Below, one piece after another: positions 12,562-24,998 of a DNA stretch of 64,000 nt. The position numbers were made by a program, and so were the translations under genes. The notes beneath the pieces are model-generated. The model was not told the DNA's origin, ran no database searches, and saw only the letters and a list, made by a program, of their open reading frames with translations. Position 1 is the first letter of the stretch. Each line of letters starts with the position of its first letter. The stretch comes from Saxidomus purpurata (Eukaryota > Mollusca > Bivalvia > Venerida > Veneridae): positions 40,939,369 to 41,003,368 of the forward strand of contig JAFMSR010000002.1 in the NCBI GenBank assembly GCA_022818135.1. The letters are read 5' to 3'.

Positions 12562-12699
12562 TCAGAACACGTAGTTCTTGCCGTAAGCTGATTTCTCTAA
12601 CGACGGCATCACATCCTCTGTCTTCAGCTGATTGTAATCCTTTGTATTAGGTCGCCGATTTCCTTTGCCTGTCTTACCCTCTATAACCAAAGCAATTAT
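12562..12699 (-). CDS. TGOLN2: TGOLN2-like exon 8: cytoplasmic tail and stop
   Basis: The acceptor TTTCCTGTTTTCAG is followed in phase 0 by 45 codons and TGA (12564-12562). The tail begins IIALVIEGK, has a basic stretch (GKGNRRP) and then DYNQLKTED. YNQL fits the Yxx-phi sorting signal read by AP-complex mu subunits and sits where mammalian TGOLN2 has YQRL. The acidic residues after it recall the usual context of such signals. The tail continues for about 20 residues past YNQL and ends in aromatic YGKNYVF, longer than I recall for mammalian tails. This exon is the strongest single piece of identity evidence. Confidence 0.85.
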   Translation of the reverse strand: MIALVIEGKTGKGNRRPNTKDYNQLKTEDVMPSLEKSAYGKNYVF

Positions 12700-15600
12700 C
12701 TGAAAACAGGAAACAATGAATGATCGTGAAGAGCAAAGTTGGGTACAGTATATATAGTGTCTTCACTACAGGCATTCTTCTTCTGTAAAAACAGTAGCAT
12801 ACATAGAGGATAATTGTTAGTTTCAGTGTAATATCACTTTATAATTTCATCGAGTGGGCGCAAAAGTGATATTTTCACGAGTGGCTGCAAGTGAAAACAA
12901 CTACTTTGGTGTTCACGAGTGAAATTAACGTGATATTACATCAATACCAGCAATTTTTCTGTTTATTTTATGTCTCAAACTCTTCTTTTGTTGAGTTTGT
13001 TTTAATGAAATCTGGAATATCATGTTGAACATGACAACATTTTAACAACTTTCCGGCATTGAACACTACACTCTGTAAATTTTTACGTTAATCTGGGTAG
13101 AAAATTTTGATTATTTTCACTCTGTTATATTTCGATTAACCACTGAAAAACATAAAATAAAAGAAACTCTTCAGTAAATTTGAAAAAAACTCTCAATATA
13201 ACTTTCATTTTGATATTACAGTAAAGTTCTGCAGAGAAAATCAATTTTAATGAATAAGTTAATCTAAGTAAACATAAAATTTGTCTTCTTTCCCTTGTAC
13301 CAAAAATAGATCAATATTTAATATATATATTCATATATATTATATGTTCTGGTCAGGTTTTAAATAAGTAAATATATGACTGATGAGAACTGGGTTACAT
13401 CCGAGTAAAACCTTCCCCAGCACATGCAAGATATGGCTCTATAAAACATTTTGTCACTACACCCCTAAGCTCCAATACTGGTTATTTGTCATCAAGCTTT
13501 CATAACATACAAATCTTTGGCCCTTCACCAATAATAATATTTCCACCCCCGAGTTCAAAGTGAAATTATGAGGTTTTCCAAACATAAGGTTCCCCACATT
13601 CATATATATAAATATAAAAAAAGTAATTTCATGTTTGGTGGTAATTTACTTTATTTTAGGTATGTTCCATCTGGCAGTAATAGTATAGCCTCTCTATAAT
13701 TAAGTGGTTTTCCAAATGAATGGGCTTTTTGCACCCCCTGTTTTTTTCATCACAATTTCCATTTGAAAGGATATAAAGCTTCCCCTTCTTTGGGTCTGGC
13801 CCCTTTGCCAGGCCATAAAAGATCACAAGAAAATAATATAGGAAAATTAATTTGTCACTATAATGTCACAATACCAGGATTTTCTGGGTGGCTCAGTGGT
13901 CAAGTGATTAACACTCTGGACTACCAATCTGAAGGTCAACAGTTAGAATCCCGGTCGGGGCACCGGAAATTTCAAAAACGCTTTTCTGTGTTTCCCACTC
14001 ATCTAGAGATGCACTGGTTAGAAACCTAGAGGTAGTCTCAAGTGTATTCGTAATATACACCGTGCATGAGAACCTTGGGGTCTATTCGTGACAGAACTAG
14101 GGGTTGGTAACCAGATTCCCTTGTATCTGCATCAGACCTGGGTTCAATTATTTTTAAAAGTAATTAATTAATTACAATTAAAACAGAAATTCTTCAATTA
14201 AATTACAATTATAATTCTGCTTTTCAAAGTATTAATTAATTACAATTTTTTAGGAAAACAATTATTTTTTTAATTTTTGCATTATTCATTTTCACATATA
14301 TTCATGTTTTATCATGCATATTAAAATGCAGATTTATACTTCCTCACTGATTTTGAAAACTTGACCTTCAAAGTTTCTGTCTGTCAGTGAATAGCTTTAC
14401 TTAATACTTCTTTAGATAAAAGCAAGTGTGAATTAACCCCAGGTGATAACAGCTACTGCACAATACCTGTATTTTTGCCAATATATGTTTGTGACCTTTT
14501 CTGCTGTACTGAAGAGTTTGTTTTTGACAATTTTTTGCTTTGTTTGGATTCTAATTATTAATTCATCAATATTGTTTCTGCCACATCTATTATTTTTCTT
14601 GGCATGTATTTTTTTTTGATCTGCATCTGTCTCTTCAACCTACGCCTGTCTGGAGTCTTGACATGTTCACCCTGGAAGAGATCCCAGGGTCTGGCGGGTT
14701 TAAAAGCAATCTAAATGGAGAACTCCGGATTTCTTGTGGCAGTATGTAGGTATTTAAATATGGGAGAAAATGGTGTATCTACAAAACCTAAGGAATAGAC
14801 TGTGTTTAAAGCAAAAGTTAAAAAGAAAACTGAAAAAAAGACTTTAAATTAACCCATCTTCTGTTAAAAAAGCTACTCTGACTCCTGAAATAAGGCAGCC
14901 CACAACCTTATACAAAACTCAAAATCTTAGAATCTGACCTTATATATAAACTTCCTGTTTACCTGCATTAACAGAACATTTGTTACTGTTAGTAACACCC
15001 AAGACAAATCAATGCAATTATATGAAAGAATTGACTAAACACTTGTGTCATCTACTTCCAAAACAATGGATTTTAATGATGAAATTTTCTCCCTGATTGA
15101 ACATGGTTAAATGTGCTGCAATACCCTGTTATATTATTCTTACAACTTGTATCAATAGCCTTTACATTTATAGTTTATACTAATTTATTTAAGCTCAATC
15201 ATGAAGAAAGCTTGAAGCTTATCACTCTCAAGTCCGCTTCCTGGAAAAAACAGTACTGGTTAACGAGGAGGTACGTTCTTGACCCCTATTGGGCTCAAAC
15301 CCGCAACCTCAGGGATGAGCACATTTAGTTTAAGAAAGGCAGATTCACTAAATAACTTTAGAGAAACGTCTGTATTCTGGGAGGTTAGTGCATTCCTTAG
15401 TCATACACTATTGTGTGCATATTATCAGTCAAATTTTATTCTTTTATGGCAATTTAAGACTTAATAAAGCAAATCAAGATTAGCATTAATTTCTCAATTT
15501 TAGAAGGGTTTTTATCAAGGTCTGGTTAAAATTATATTTCAGTCTTTCAATAGGATTTTTATGGTTTATGTGTAACAGGTTTCATTCCGCAAATAAGAAC

Positions 15601-18600
15601 TTTGGTGTTTTTGTTGTTATATATATACAAGAGGGCAAAGATGGCTCACCTGTAAATCAATTGCCAATAATACAAGGAGTCATGATTTTAAACTAATTCA
15701 TAGAGGTCTACTACATAATGCTTAGTAACTTTCCAAATATTTAAGCTCTGCCTGTGGGCCTTGTAGCTTTTGAAGTTTTTCTTATATAAGCCTATGTGAA
15801 ATCAATGATCCCCTTCCCCACTCCTCCAAAGGGTTAATCTAAACCCAGGGGTCATGATCTAAACGATCTCGGTAGAGGTCCACAAGGCAATGCCACATCC
15901 TCTCTAGCTCAGGGTGACCCGCTTGATTTGGACCCAGGGGTCATAATTTGAACAATCTTGGTAGAGGTTCACTAGACAATGCTACATCTTCTCTGAGTTT
16001 ATTTATACTTGAGCAGACATGTCACTGAAAGTTCTTTAATCTTTAATACATGTACCAGTACTGTTAACTTTCGTTTGGAAGTTTACTATGTTGTATCATG
16101 CCTTGTTGCCAGTTTCATATCACATTTTCTTGGCTGGCTTCATACATCATTTATTTACTGTGTTAGTAAATGTACAAATGACAAATGTTACCTTTTGTTT
16201 GTTATGGAAGATGATATATCCAGCTATAGACAGTACAATAAACACAAGGAAGTACGCCATAAAGTGACTTCCAGAGCTCTCATCATCATCATCACCTATA
16301 TAACCAGTCTTCACTAAAATATAAAAGTATCATATAAACAGCAACAATGCCTGAATAGAAAAAGTACTAAACAAAGCTGTCGTAACATTTGTAGGAATTG
16401 TCTATCTGAACTTGTTCAATGAGGAAGGTACTACATTTTAAACACTAAGACATAACATCATGTGATGAAATTATATACAAGAGGATCGTGGTGGCCCTAT
16501 ATTGCTAACTTGTGATGACAAGATAAAGGCTATCCAACTGAAGTGCAATATGTAAGGGTGGACACACAGACATATGGACAGACAGAACGTATGGATACTT
16601 ATGTAGCTACTCTATTGTTCTTTCCATTGTTATTTTAGCCACATAAGAGATAACATAGCCATCTAACAGCTTATGGAATTATCAATATCAAAGAGTTAAT
16701 GTTTTATTTTGTTAGCACTAACTTGATTGTGATTTCATTTAAATACCTAGTATCTGATAGGATATTATTATATCAGTTTTATGGAATAATTTGGGGATGT
16801 ATTCAAAAATTTAATCAATTAGACAATCTAAAGGGACAAACAAGAAAGTCTTAAATAAATTTTAACTGGTGTTATGTGAATAGTCAAAATGTGACTGTGT
16901 AATAAGTATCAAATTATGATTATGCTAGTTTTAGTCACATTTGTTTAAAAAAAACTAGAGCTATCACTAAATGTGATTAATACCCCAAAAGACTGCTTTA
17001 TAAACTGAGGAAAGTCGTAGTAACAGAATACCTTGCTAAAAAAAAACTAAAATAGAGATATTGTTCTTGGCAATAACTCTGTAATTACTCAAGATAGAGC
17101 TATGGTTCTTGTACACTTCACTTCCTGTCATTGTGCTGGACCATTGTATGAAGTTGTATTGCATTCCAAACAGTAGTTTTCAAGTCATGCTCTGCGACAA
17201 GGAAAAGTAAAAATGGGCAATAACTCTGTAATGACTCAAGATAGAGTTATGGTTCCTGTGCACTGCACTTCCTCTCAATGTACTTGACCATTGTATGAAG
17301 TTAAATTGAATTCCAACCAGTAGTTTTCAAGTTATGCTCCGGACAAGGAGAAGTAACAAAGGGCAATAACTCTATAATGAGTCAGGAAAGAGTTATGGTT
17401 CCTGGACAAGGAAAAGTAAAAATGGGCAATAACTCTGTAATGACTCAAGATAGAGTTATGGTTCCTGTGCACTGCACTTCCTCTCAATGTACTTGACCAT
17501 TGTATGAAGTTAAATTGAATTCCAACCAGTAGTTTTCAAGTTATGCTCCGGACAAGGAGAAGTAACAAAGGGCAATAACTCTATAATGAGTCAGGAAAGA
17601 GTTATGGTTCCTGGACAAGGAAAAGTAACAAAGGGCAATAACTCTGTAAATACTCAAGATAAAGTTATGGTTTTTGTGCACTGCACTTCCTCTCAATGTA
17701 CTTGACCATTGTATGAAGTTGTAACGAATTCAACCGGTAGTTTTCAAGTAATCCTCCAGACAAGGAAAAGTAACAAAGGGCAATAACTCTGTAAAGAGTC
17801 ACGAAAGAGTTATGGTTCCTGTGCACTGCACTTCCTCTCAATGTGCTTGATCATCGTATGAAGTCGTATTGAATTCCAACTAGTTTTCAAGTAATGCCCC
17901 GGAAAAGGAAAATGCAACAGGCCGCCTGACCGACGGACCGCCCGCCCGCCCGACCGACCAACTAACCAACCAACCAACCAACCACCGGGTGACTTTGTTT
18001 CGGGGGTATAAAAAGGTTTTCTATGTTACAGATCAATTTGAAGTACTAACATGATCTCTGTGGGTCATAATTTGAACAATCTTTGTAGAGGTCCACTAGG
18101 CAATGCTACATGCTAAATAATCTATCTAAGCTCTAGGCCTTCCTGTTCTTGAGAAGATTTTAAAAAGTTTTTCCTTTCCATTGCCATGGCAACCAGAGTT
18201 CTGGATGGAATGGCATTATTTGAAAAACTAGGACAGGGCTTTATGCAAGGAACAACCCTGCAAAGTTCCATCAACATTGGCCTTGTGGTTTCATAAGAGA
18301 TGTCATTTGAAGGAATATGTGAACGGAAGACATACGACAGGATGTGGGACGATGAGCTAACACAAAAGCTCACTGTTGCACTTTGTGCCAGTGAGCTTAA
18401 AATCTTAAACACTTGTTTTTTCTTAGCTTATTAAAAGGCTGTATATTCCCATACCTTGCATTGTTTGCTCTGGCTTGTGATTATCTGTACTTTCTACATT
18501 TTGTGGACCTGCATTTTGTTCTGTTACTTTGTTTTGATCTGAAATAAGAATTTGACTAAATAATAGAATAAAAATTAAATCACATTATACAAATACATGT

Positions 18601-21600
18601 ACAGCAACACCAGTCTAAAAGGTACTATTACACTCATTCAGGTACAACAAAACCAGTGTAAATCTGATAAAAAAAACAGGCAAAGATCCTTGTGACTTGG
18701 TAAAACTAATGCCAATAATAACACTAAATTGCTTCCTTCAAAAGCTTCCTCAACAGCAAACAAAATCCCTCAACAAGATAAAAAAAGAAATCCTCAAACA
18801 CAGCACCCACCACAGCCGAACTTACACACAGGAATCCCTACACACCATCAAACACAGTGCTCACCACAGCCAGACTTACATACAGGAATCCAAACACACC
18901 ATCAAACACAGTGCTCACCACAGCCAGACTTACACACAGGAATCCCTACACACTATCAAACACAGCGCTCACCACAGCAAGACTTACATACAGGAATCCA
19001 AACACACCATTAAACACAGCGCTCACCACAGCCAGACTTACATACAGGAATCCAAACACACCATCAAACACAGCACTCACCACAGCCAGACTTACACACA
19101 GGAATCCCTACACACCATCAAACACAGTGCTCACCACAGCCAGACTCACATACAGGAATCCCTACACACCATCAAACACAGTGCACACCACTGCCAAACT
19201 TACACACAGAAATCCCTACACACCATCAAACACAGAGCTCACCACAGCCAGAATTACACTCAGAGGAATGAATCCACAACAGTTACTATAAAAAATAGCA
19301 TATAAGGTACACACAACCTCCAACATAATCAACTTAATCACATAATCAACAGAGGCAACACTTTTGCCAAGTGCAGATCGAAGTATTGGACCACAAATAT
19401 ATAATAATGCAGACAAACCACACACCACTGACACAATAAGTGATGTAGAATTCAAGGTTACCAACTGATAAGGGCAATAACTCTAGTGTTTGAAAATGAT
19501 TTGGCTGGTTATCAAACTTGGCTGAAATAAGCTAGTACAGTGTGACTAGGTTTGGTGCTGATCCAATAAAAACTATTCAAATTGAAGGTGATGAATACCC
19601 CCCTAACACCCCACTGACACAGTATATAAAATTTATATAAAATTTATGTAATATTTGATGCTTAAATTATTGGCCCTGCATAACGTAAAGTTTCTGTGAA
19701 GTTTTATCAAATTCTGAATTAAATTAAAAGCGCACAAGACTTTACTATTTCGAGCCCCTGTGACCTTAGACCTAGATACCCGAAAAATTGACCATGCACA
19801 TGTCACTTCTGTGAAGTATCATTAAATTTGGAGATTTAGGGTCCACAAGATTTTACTATCTCATACCCCTGTGACCTTGACCTTTGACCTAGAGACCAGA
19901 ATCATGGAACATGCACAATTAACATTGTACTTATCATCTCTGTGATGTATCATTAAATTGTGACGAGGGGTTTTGCAGATTTAGCGTCCATAATATTTTA
20001 CTATCCCCAGCCCGTGACCTTGACCTTTGACCTAGTGACCAGAAACATAGACCATGCACAACTAGGCATTGTACATCACTTTTGTGAAGTATCATTAAAT
20101 TCTGACATGGGGTTTTGGAGATTTAGTGTCCACAAGATTTTACTATCTCCAGCCCCAGTGACCCGAAACATGACCATCCTTCAGTGCACTTAATTAAGTG
20201 TAGTGTCAGTGTCACCATCTGAACATTGTTTTATGCATTTCACTACTTTAAAATAGGTATATTTCAATAAAATCTATAATGTGAACACATGTTACACTGT
20301 AAGTGTATATCATTTCACTGTAAATGTAATATGTCTTATTTACATCAATGATAAACCTTTGACAGCATAAGAATGAACAGATTTCATACTTGTTGTTTCC
20401 TTTATATTGATTTTTCTACCAAGCTGTTACTATATTGAAGTACTGTTTCTTGGATACCTGACGAGACTGGAAAGAACAAACCATAACTAGAACTATCACT
20501 GAAAGCGATGAATACCCCCCCCCCCCCCTACAAACACCGAATGGCTCAGTATATAAAGTTTATGTAAAATTTGATGCTTTAATTATTGGACCATGCACAA
20601 CTAGGTACTTATCACTTCTGAGCCAGGGTTTTGGAGATTAAGAGCTCACAAGATTTTATTATGGTGAGCCCCTGTGACCTTGACCTGTGGATCAGAAACA
20701 TGGACCATGCGCAACTAGGCATGGTACTTATCACTTCTTTAAATATCACTAAATTGTGATTAAAAGCACACAAGAATTTACTATCTCAAGCCCCTGTGAC
20801 CTTGACCTGAAGTAACGTTAAATTCTGACCATGGTGTTGGAGATTTACCGTGTGGAACAATACATGTCCAAAAATAGCTCTGAATGGAATTTAAACTAAA
20901 CCATGACCAATTAATGTTAGATTTTAAAACACTCAGATTTTAAGATCTTAATCCAAATGGTTGTTGTGTTACTGAGCCGAAAAGGTCCCTCTAACCTTGA
21001 CCTTTGAACAACTGACTCTAGAAATCAATAGAGGTCATTTATTGACCATAAGCAATGACTTGTGAGCTTGAAGGTCCTTAGTGCCAAAGTGTCACTTGAT
21101 ATTGAGCAAAAACCATCCAAAGGTACCTATACTGACCCACATATCAACAAAATCACTAGCACATTTTAAAGACCCTAGTCCAAAGCCTTCGTAAGTTATT
21201 GGATGGGAACCATCTTTCAACCAAAGGTCCCTGTGACCCTTAACTTTAACCTACTGATCCCAGAATTAGTAATGGTTATATAATCCATTAACTGGAATGA
21301 CTTACAAGTTTGAAGATTTTAAGCCACAGCGTTTACATATTTTATTAGGCGGAAACCTTATTGCTACAACTTTAAAGATGGACTGATGACCATGCAATAC
21401 TACAACCCCGGCAAAAATGAAGCAAAATCCCACTGTGATTAAATATCCACCAACTCCTCCCCTGTGGCACAAAAATACACCCCTCCCCCCTCATATAGAA
21501 CTAACATACCAGGGGCTGCTGATTTTATTAAAATCTATCAAACATATGCATTACTTTTGAAGATTATCAACTTGCATGCAATATGCATTGACACTATGAC

Positions 21601-24600
21601 CTTTTTTCACTAATCTCAAACACCTGAGGTGTGTGAAATTTCTTGCTACACACAAGTAAATAAGCATTTCAAAAGATTTAAACAGATTTATGCAAATTTC
21701 CAAAAATCATTAAATTATCCAGTTTTCTAAATACAAAATTTCACAAAGGTATTCCAAAGGTTTACAATCAATCATGTGAATCAATATTGAAATGATCGCT
21801 ATTTTGACAGTTAACATTCACCATGTATATACAATATATAGAGATACACCCTTTCATCATAATCTTAACCTAGAAGTATGACAACATCCGACCAAAGCGA
21901 AAAGCCCAGGCTAGTCTTCCAATTTACAAGCAAAAGATTTTTAAAATTTCACCTGTATTTCATAGACAGAAAAACCAACAGCAAATTCAATAAAATTAAT
22001 TAATGCATCAAAAAGGTTACGGCACAGAAGGCAGTTTGCAAAGCAGTCAGCCAAAGAAGAATCACAGCTCTCTCTAAATTTAGCTGATTTTAACCAACAT
22101 CATACTTAATAATTATAAAGGTGGTCCAACAGCCAACTTCATTGAAATTTAATCACAACTGTAGTTTGTTTTAGTCAGGAAACTAGTTTGTCCAGACACG
22201 ACAACCAAAGACATAGCTATCACTTAACTTGGCCTTCACACCAAGGCAGCAACAAGCCAGCAAACAAAAAATAACGTTTTGAACAGCATGGCTTTCAGAT
22301 GAGATTTTAAGGGTAACATTTTAAAGTAACTCCTGACATTATATATGGTGAGCATGTTAAATGTTTTAAATCAACATAATATACATAATTATAAAACAAA
22401 TACATTCTACAACATTTGGCACAAACCACATGACATGCAAGAAAAACATACAGAAAGATACATTCAGGATTTCCTACATCAGTAGATGGTTAAGACCAAA
22501 CTTTATCAAACACACCAGCTGCTGGGCTGGTCTGTACTTTAAGGGGACGCATCATATATATAATATTATATAATCTGTCTAATCTACATGTAGGTTAAAT
22601 GTACATATTACAAAGAAATGCATTTTCAATAATAATAATATATCAAAACATGTCTCTTTGTGCACAAAATGCCAATATCACAAGCTATCACAAGCTTCTG
22701 TAATAAAATATCTATCTATCTAAAAATTGTAAAACAAAATTGTAGAACACGTTTATGTCTAATTTAACTAATTCTACCATTCAGTGATGCACTATTTAGC
22801 TGAAACTTAAATGTTTGTTGACGATTCTTTCAACTGATGACTTACTTAGTTATTTATAATTTCACCCAGTTTTAGGGTGTGTCTTTTTAGTACAATGGTG
22901 CATTAACAATTACCTAGTTGATTTTCATCTGGCAGAGGTTCTGTAAAATCATCTTTGTCACTATCTGGCAAAACTGATGAAACAAAGAGGATGATATTAA
23001 TTCATGCATAATTTATATAAACTCATCAAGTCTGTATATTTAAAGGGAATTTTCATTACACTCTGTTCACTGAACAGAACAGAACAGAACAGAACTTTAT
23101 TACTCTCAATACAGTAAAACATGCAAATATGAGATATTCACAACATTCAAATACTTTTAAATGAGGCTAATGCGTGATAACAAAACATACAATTTGACAT
23201 ATCATTAGAAAGTATTAAACATACAATTTGACATATCATTAGAAAGTATTAAAGCATAATGCATCATAAATATAAATGTACCGAAAAACTATGTTCTTAC
23301 ATTTTGCAATATTACTTTAATAAACCTACACACAGTTTAAGAAATTCAGATTTGTTACTAGTACACATTAATTTTTCTAATTTGAACATATTTGGACGGT
23401 GATAAAATATGGGCTTAAGATATTGCTTTCTATCATGAGAGAATTGAACACACTCAAGTAAGTAATGAAATTTGTCGCCAATCTTATCTCGACAAGTAGT
23501 ACAATTTCTTTGATTAATAGGTATTCTTAACCAGTTTCCAGTTTCAATCGGCAAACGATGATTTCTTGTTCTAAATTTTATAAAATAAAATAAAAGAGAA
23601 GTTTTAATAGACCAGACAAATAAGATTTGATGCCAAATGATTTTTAAAATTAAAACTCTATAAAACATACCATTACTTGAATAATCAACGAGAATACCAG
23701 TCATTTAGAAACACAAACACAAATCTTTTTTAAAAAAAACTTAAAAACACTTATGTGTGTGGTAATGTTTCAACAACTGGTTATTTTTATACAGTTATAA
23801 TAGACTTCTTGCTTTGAATTTCTACCTTAAATTTAAAGATGTACTACATTGTTTAAAGGTATATAATTAGAATTTGGCCATGTAACAGATTTGTTTGAAA
23901 CTTCGACATCTGATCATTTACACTCATTTATGTTCACCCACCCCTTAATTCAAGTAAGATGATACGGAGGTATTAATTTGATTTCCCTATCTTGGTTGCT
24001 CAACCAAGATAGAGCTATTTTTCAAAGTAAAATTTGCACACATACTTTGCCTAAGGAAAGATATAAATTAATCCCTTTTTTATTATATTTTTATAAGACC
24101 TTTGTTTTTTTTTGAAATTTCCCCCCCCAGGACAATTTGAAATAAATGAATTCATAAGCTATACATAGGTTTAAAACTTGATTTTGGTTCAGAATGTTAA
24201 AATTTTGTATTCTATCCAATTAAAAGTAACAAATGTAAATTTCTAATAGGTCTAACTCTATGTAATAGGTCTTTTTGTTCATTAAATAAATCTCTAACGA
24301 ATATACAAAAAGTAAAAATTGTTATAAAATGTTGCTTCAAAGTAATTGACCACCTTTAACATTCAAACATAATAGGGTAATATTTAGCAGGTTTAAGTGT
24401 GGGCCAATTGACCAACAAAGTTGCCAACTGTCCTGTGTAGTCAAAAGTCAGATTTATTTCATATCCTTGCCTGGAACCGTACCTGAGTGAGGCCCATACA
24501 AATTCTGCACCAACCAAGTCAATATTATAATTGTAAGTTGACTGTCGGGACTAATTTTCTAACCACTGAATAATAGGTTGCATCAACAATACATCATTAA

Positions 24601-24945
24601 GCCTACTAAATATTATATAACAATGAATGTTTTCTTGACTTTGAGAGGTTTCCAGTTGTTTAGTCATATACTATGCTCTTTTATAACCTTTCTTCACCAT
24701 TGCTTAAACTTTAATTCTAAAAAGGACTTACTGCATTTATTTGTTTATAATTTGATATTACGTAAAAGATATTTTAGTGTTTGTTGACTTGATTCTATTT
24801 TTAACAATATTTAGACATTGTATTGGACAGGAAAATGCGAGAGAAAAAAACCTTATCTCACTAAGTTTAGAATGTCTTCTTGTGAGAAGAGTAACAAAGA
24901 TACAGTGATGTCAGATAAAATAACTAGTTTATAATAAAAAAGGAC

Positions 24946-24998
<53 letters not shown>

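Noticed and set aside
16009..16317. 102-codon plus frame over exon 7
   Set aside because: It is antisense to the transmembrane exon, whose minus-strand reading has splice sites and family resemblance.
17035..19275. CRISPR-like arrays (regular direct repeats)
   Set aside because: Repeats are head-to-tail minisatellites without unique spacers, and the DNA is clearly eukaryotic with spliced genes and retrotransposons.
18697..19305. Plus-strand 202-codon repeat protein (HTIKHSAHHSQTY type) as a gene
   Set aside because: Three plus frames are open over the same 54-bp minisatellite, which is expected from its period. No start or splice context, and it lies inside an intron of the minus-strand gene.
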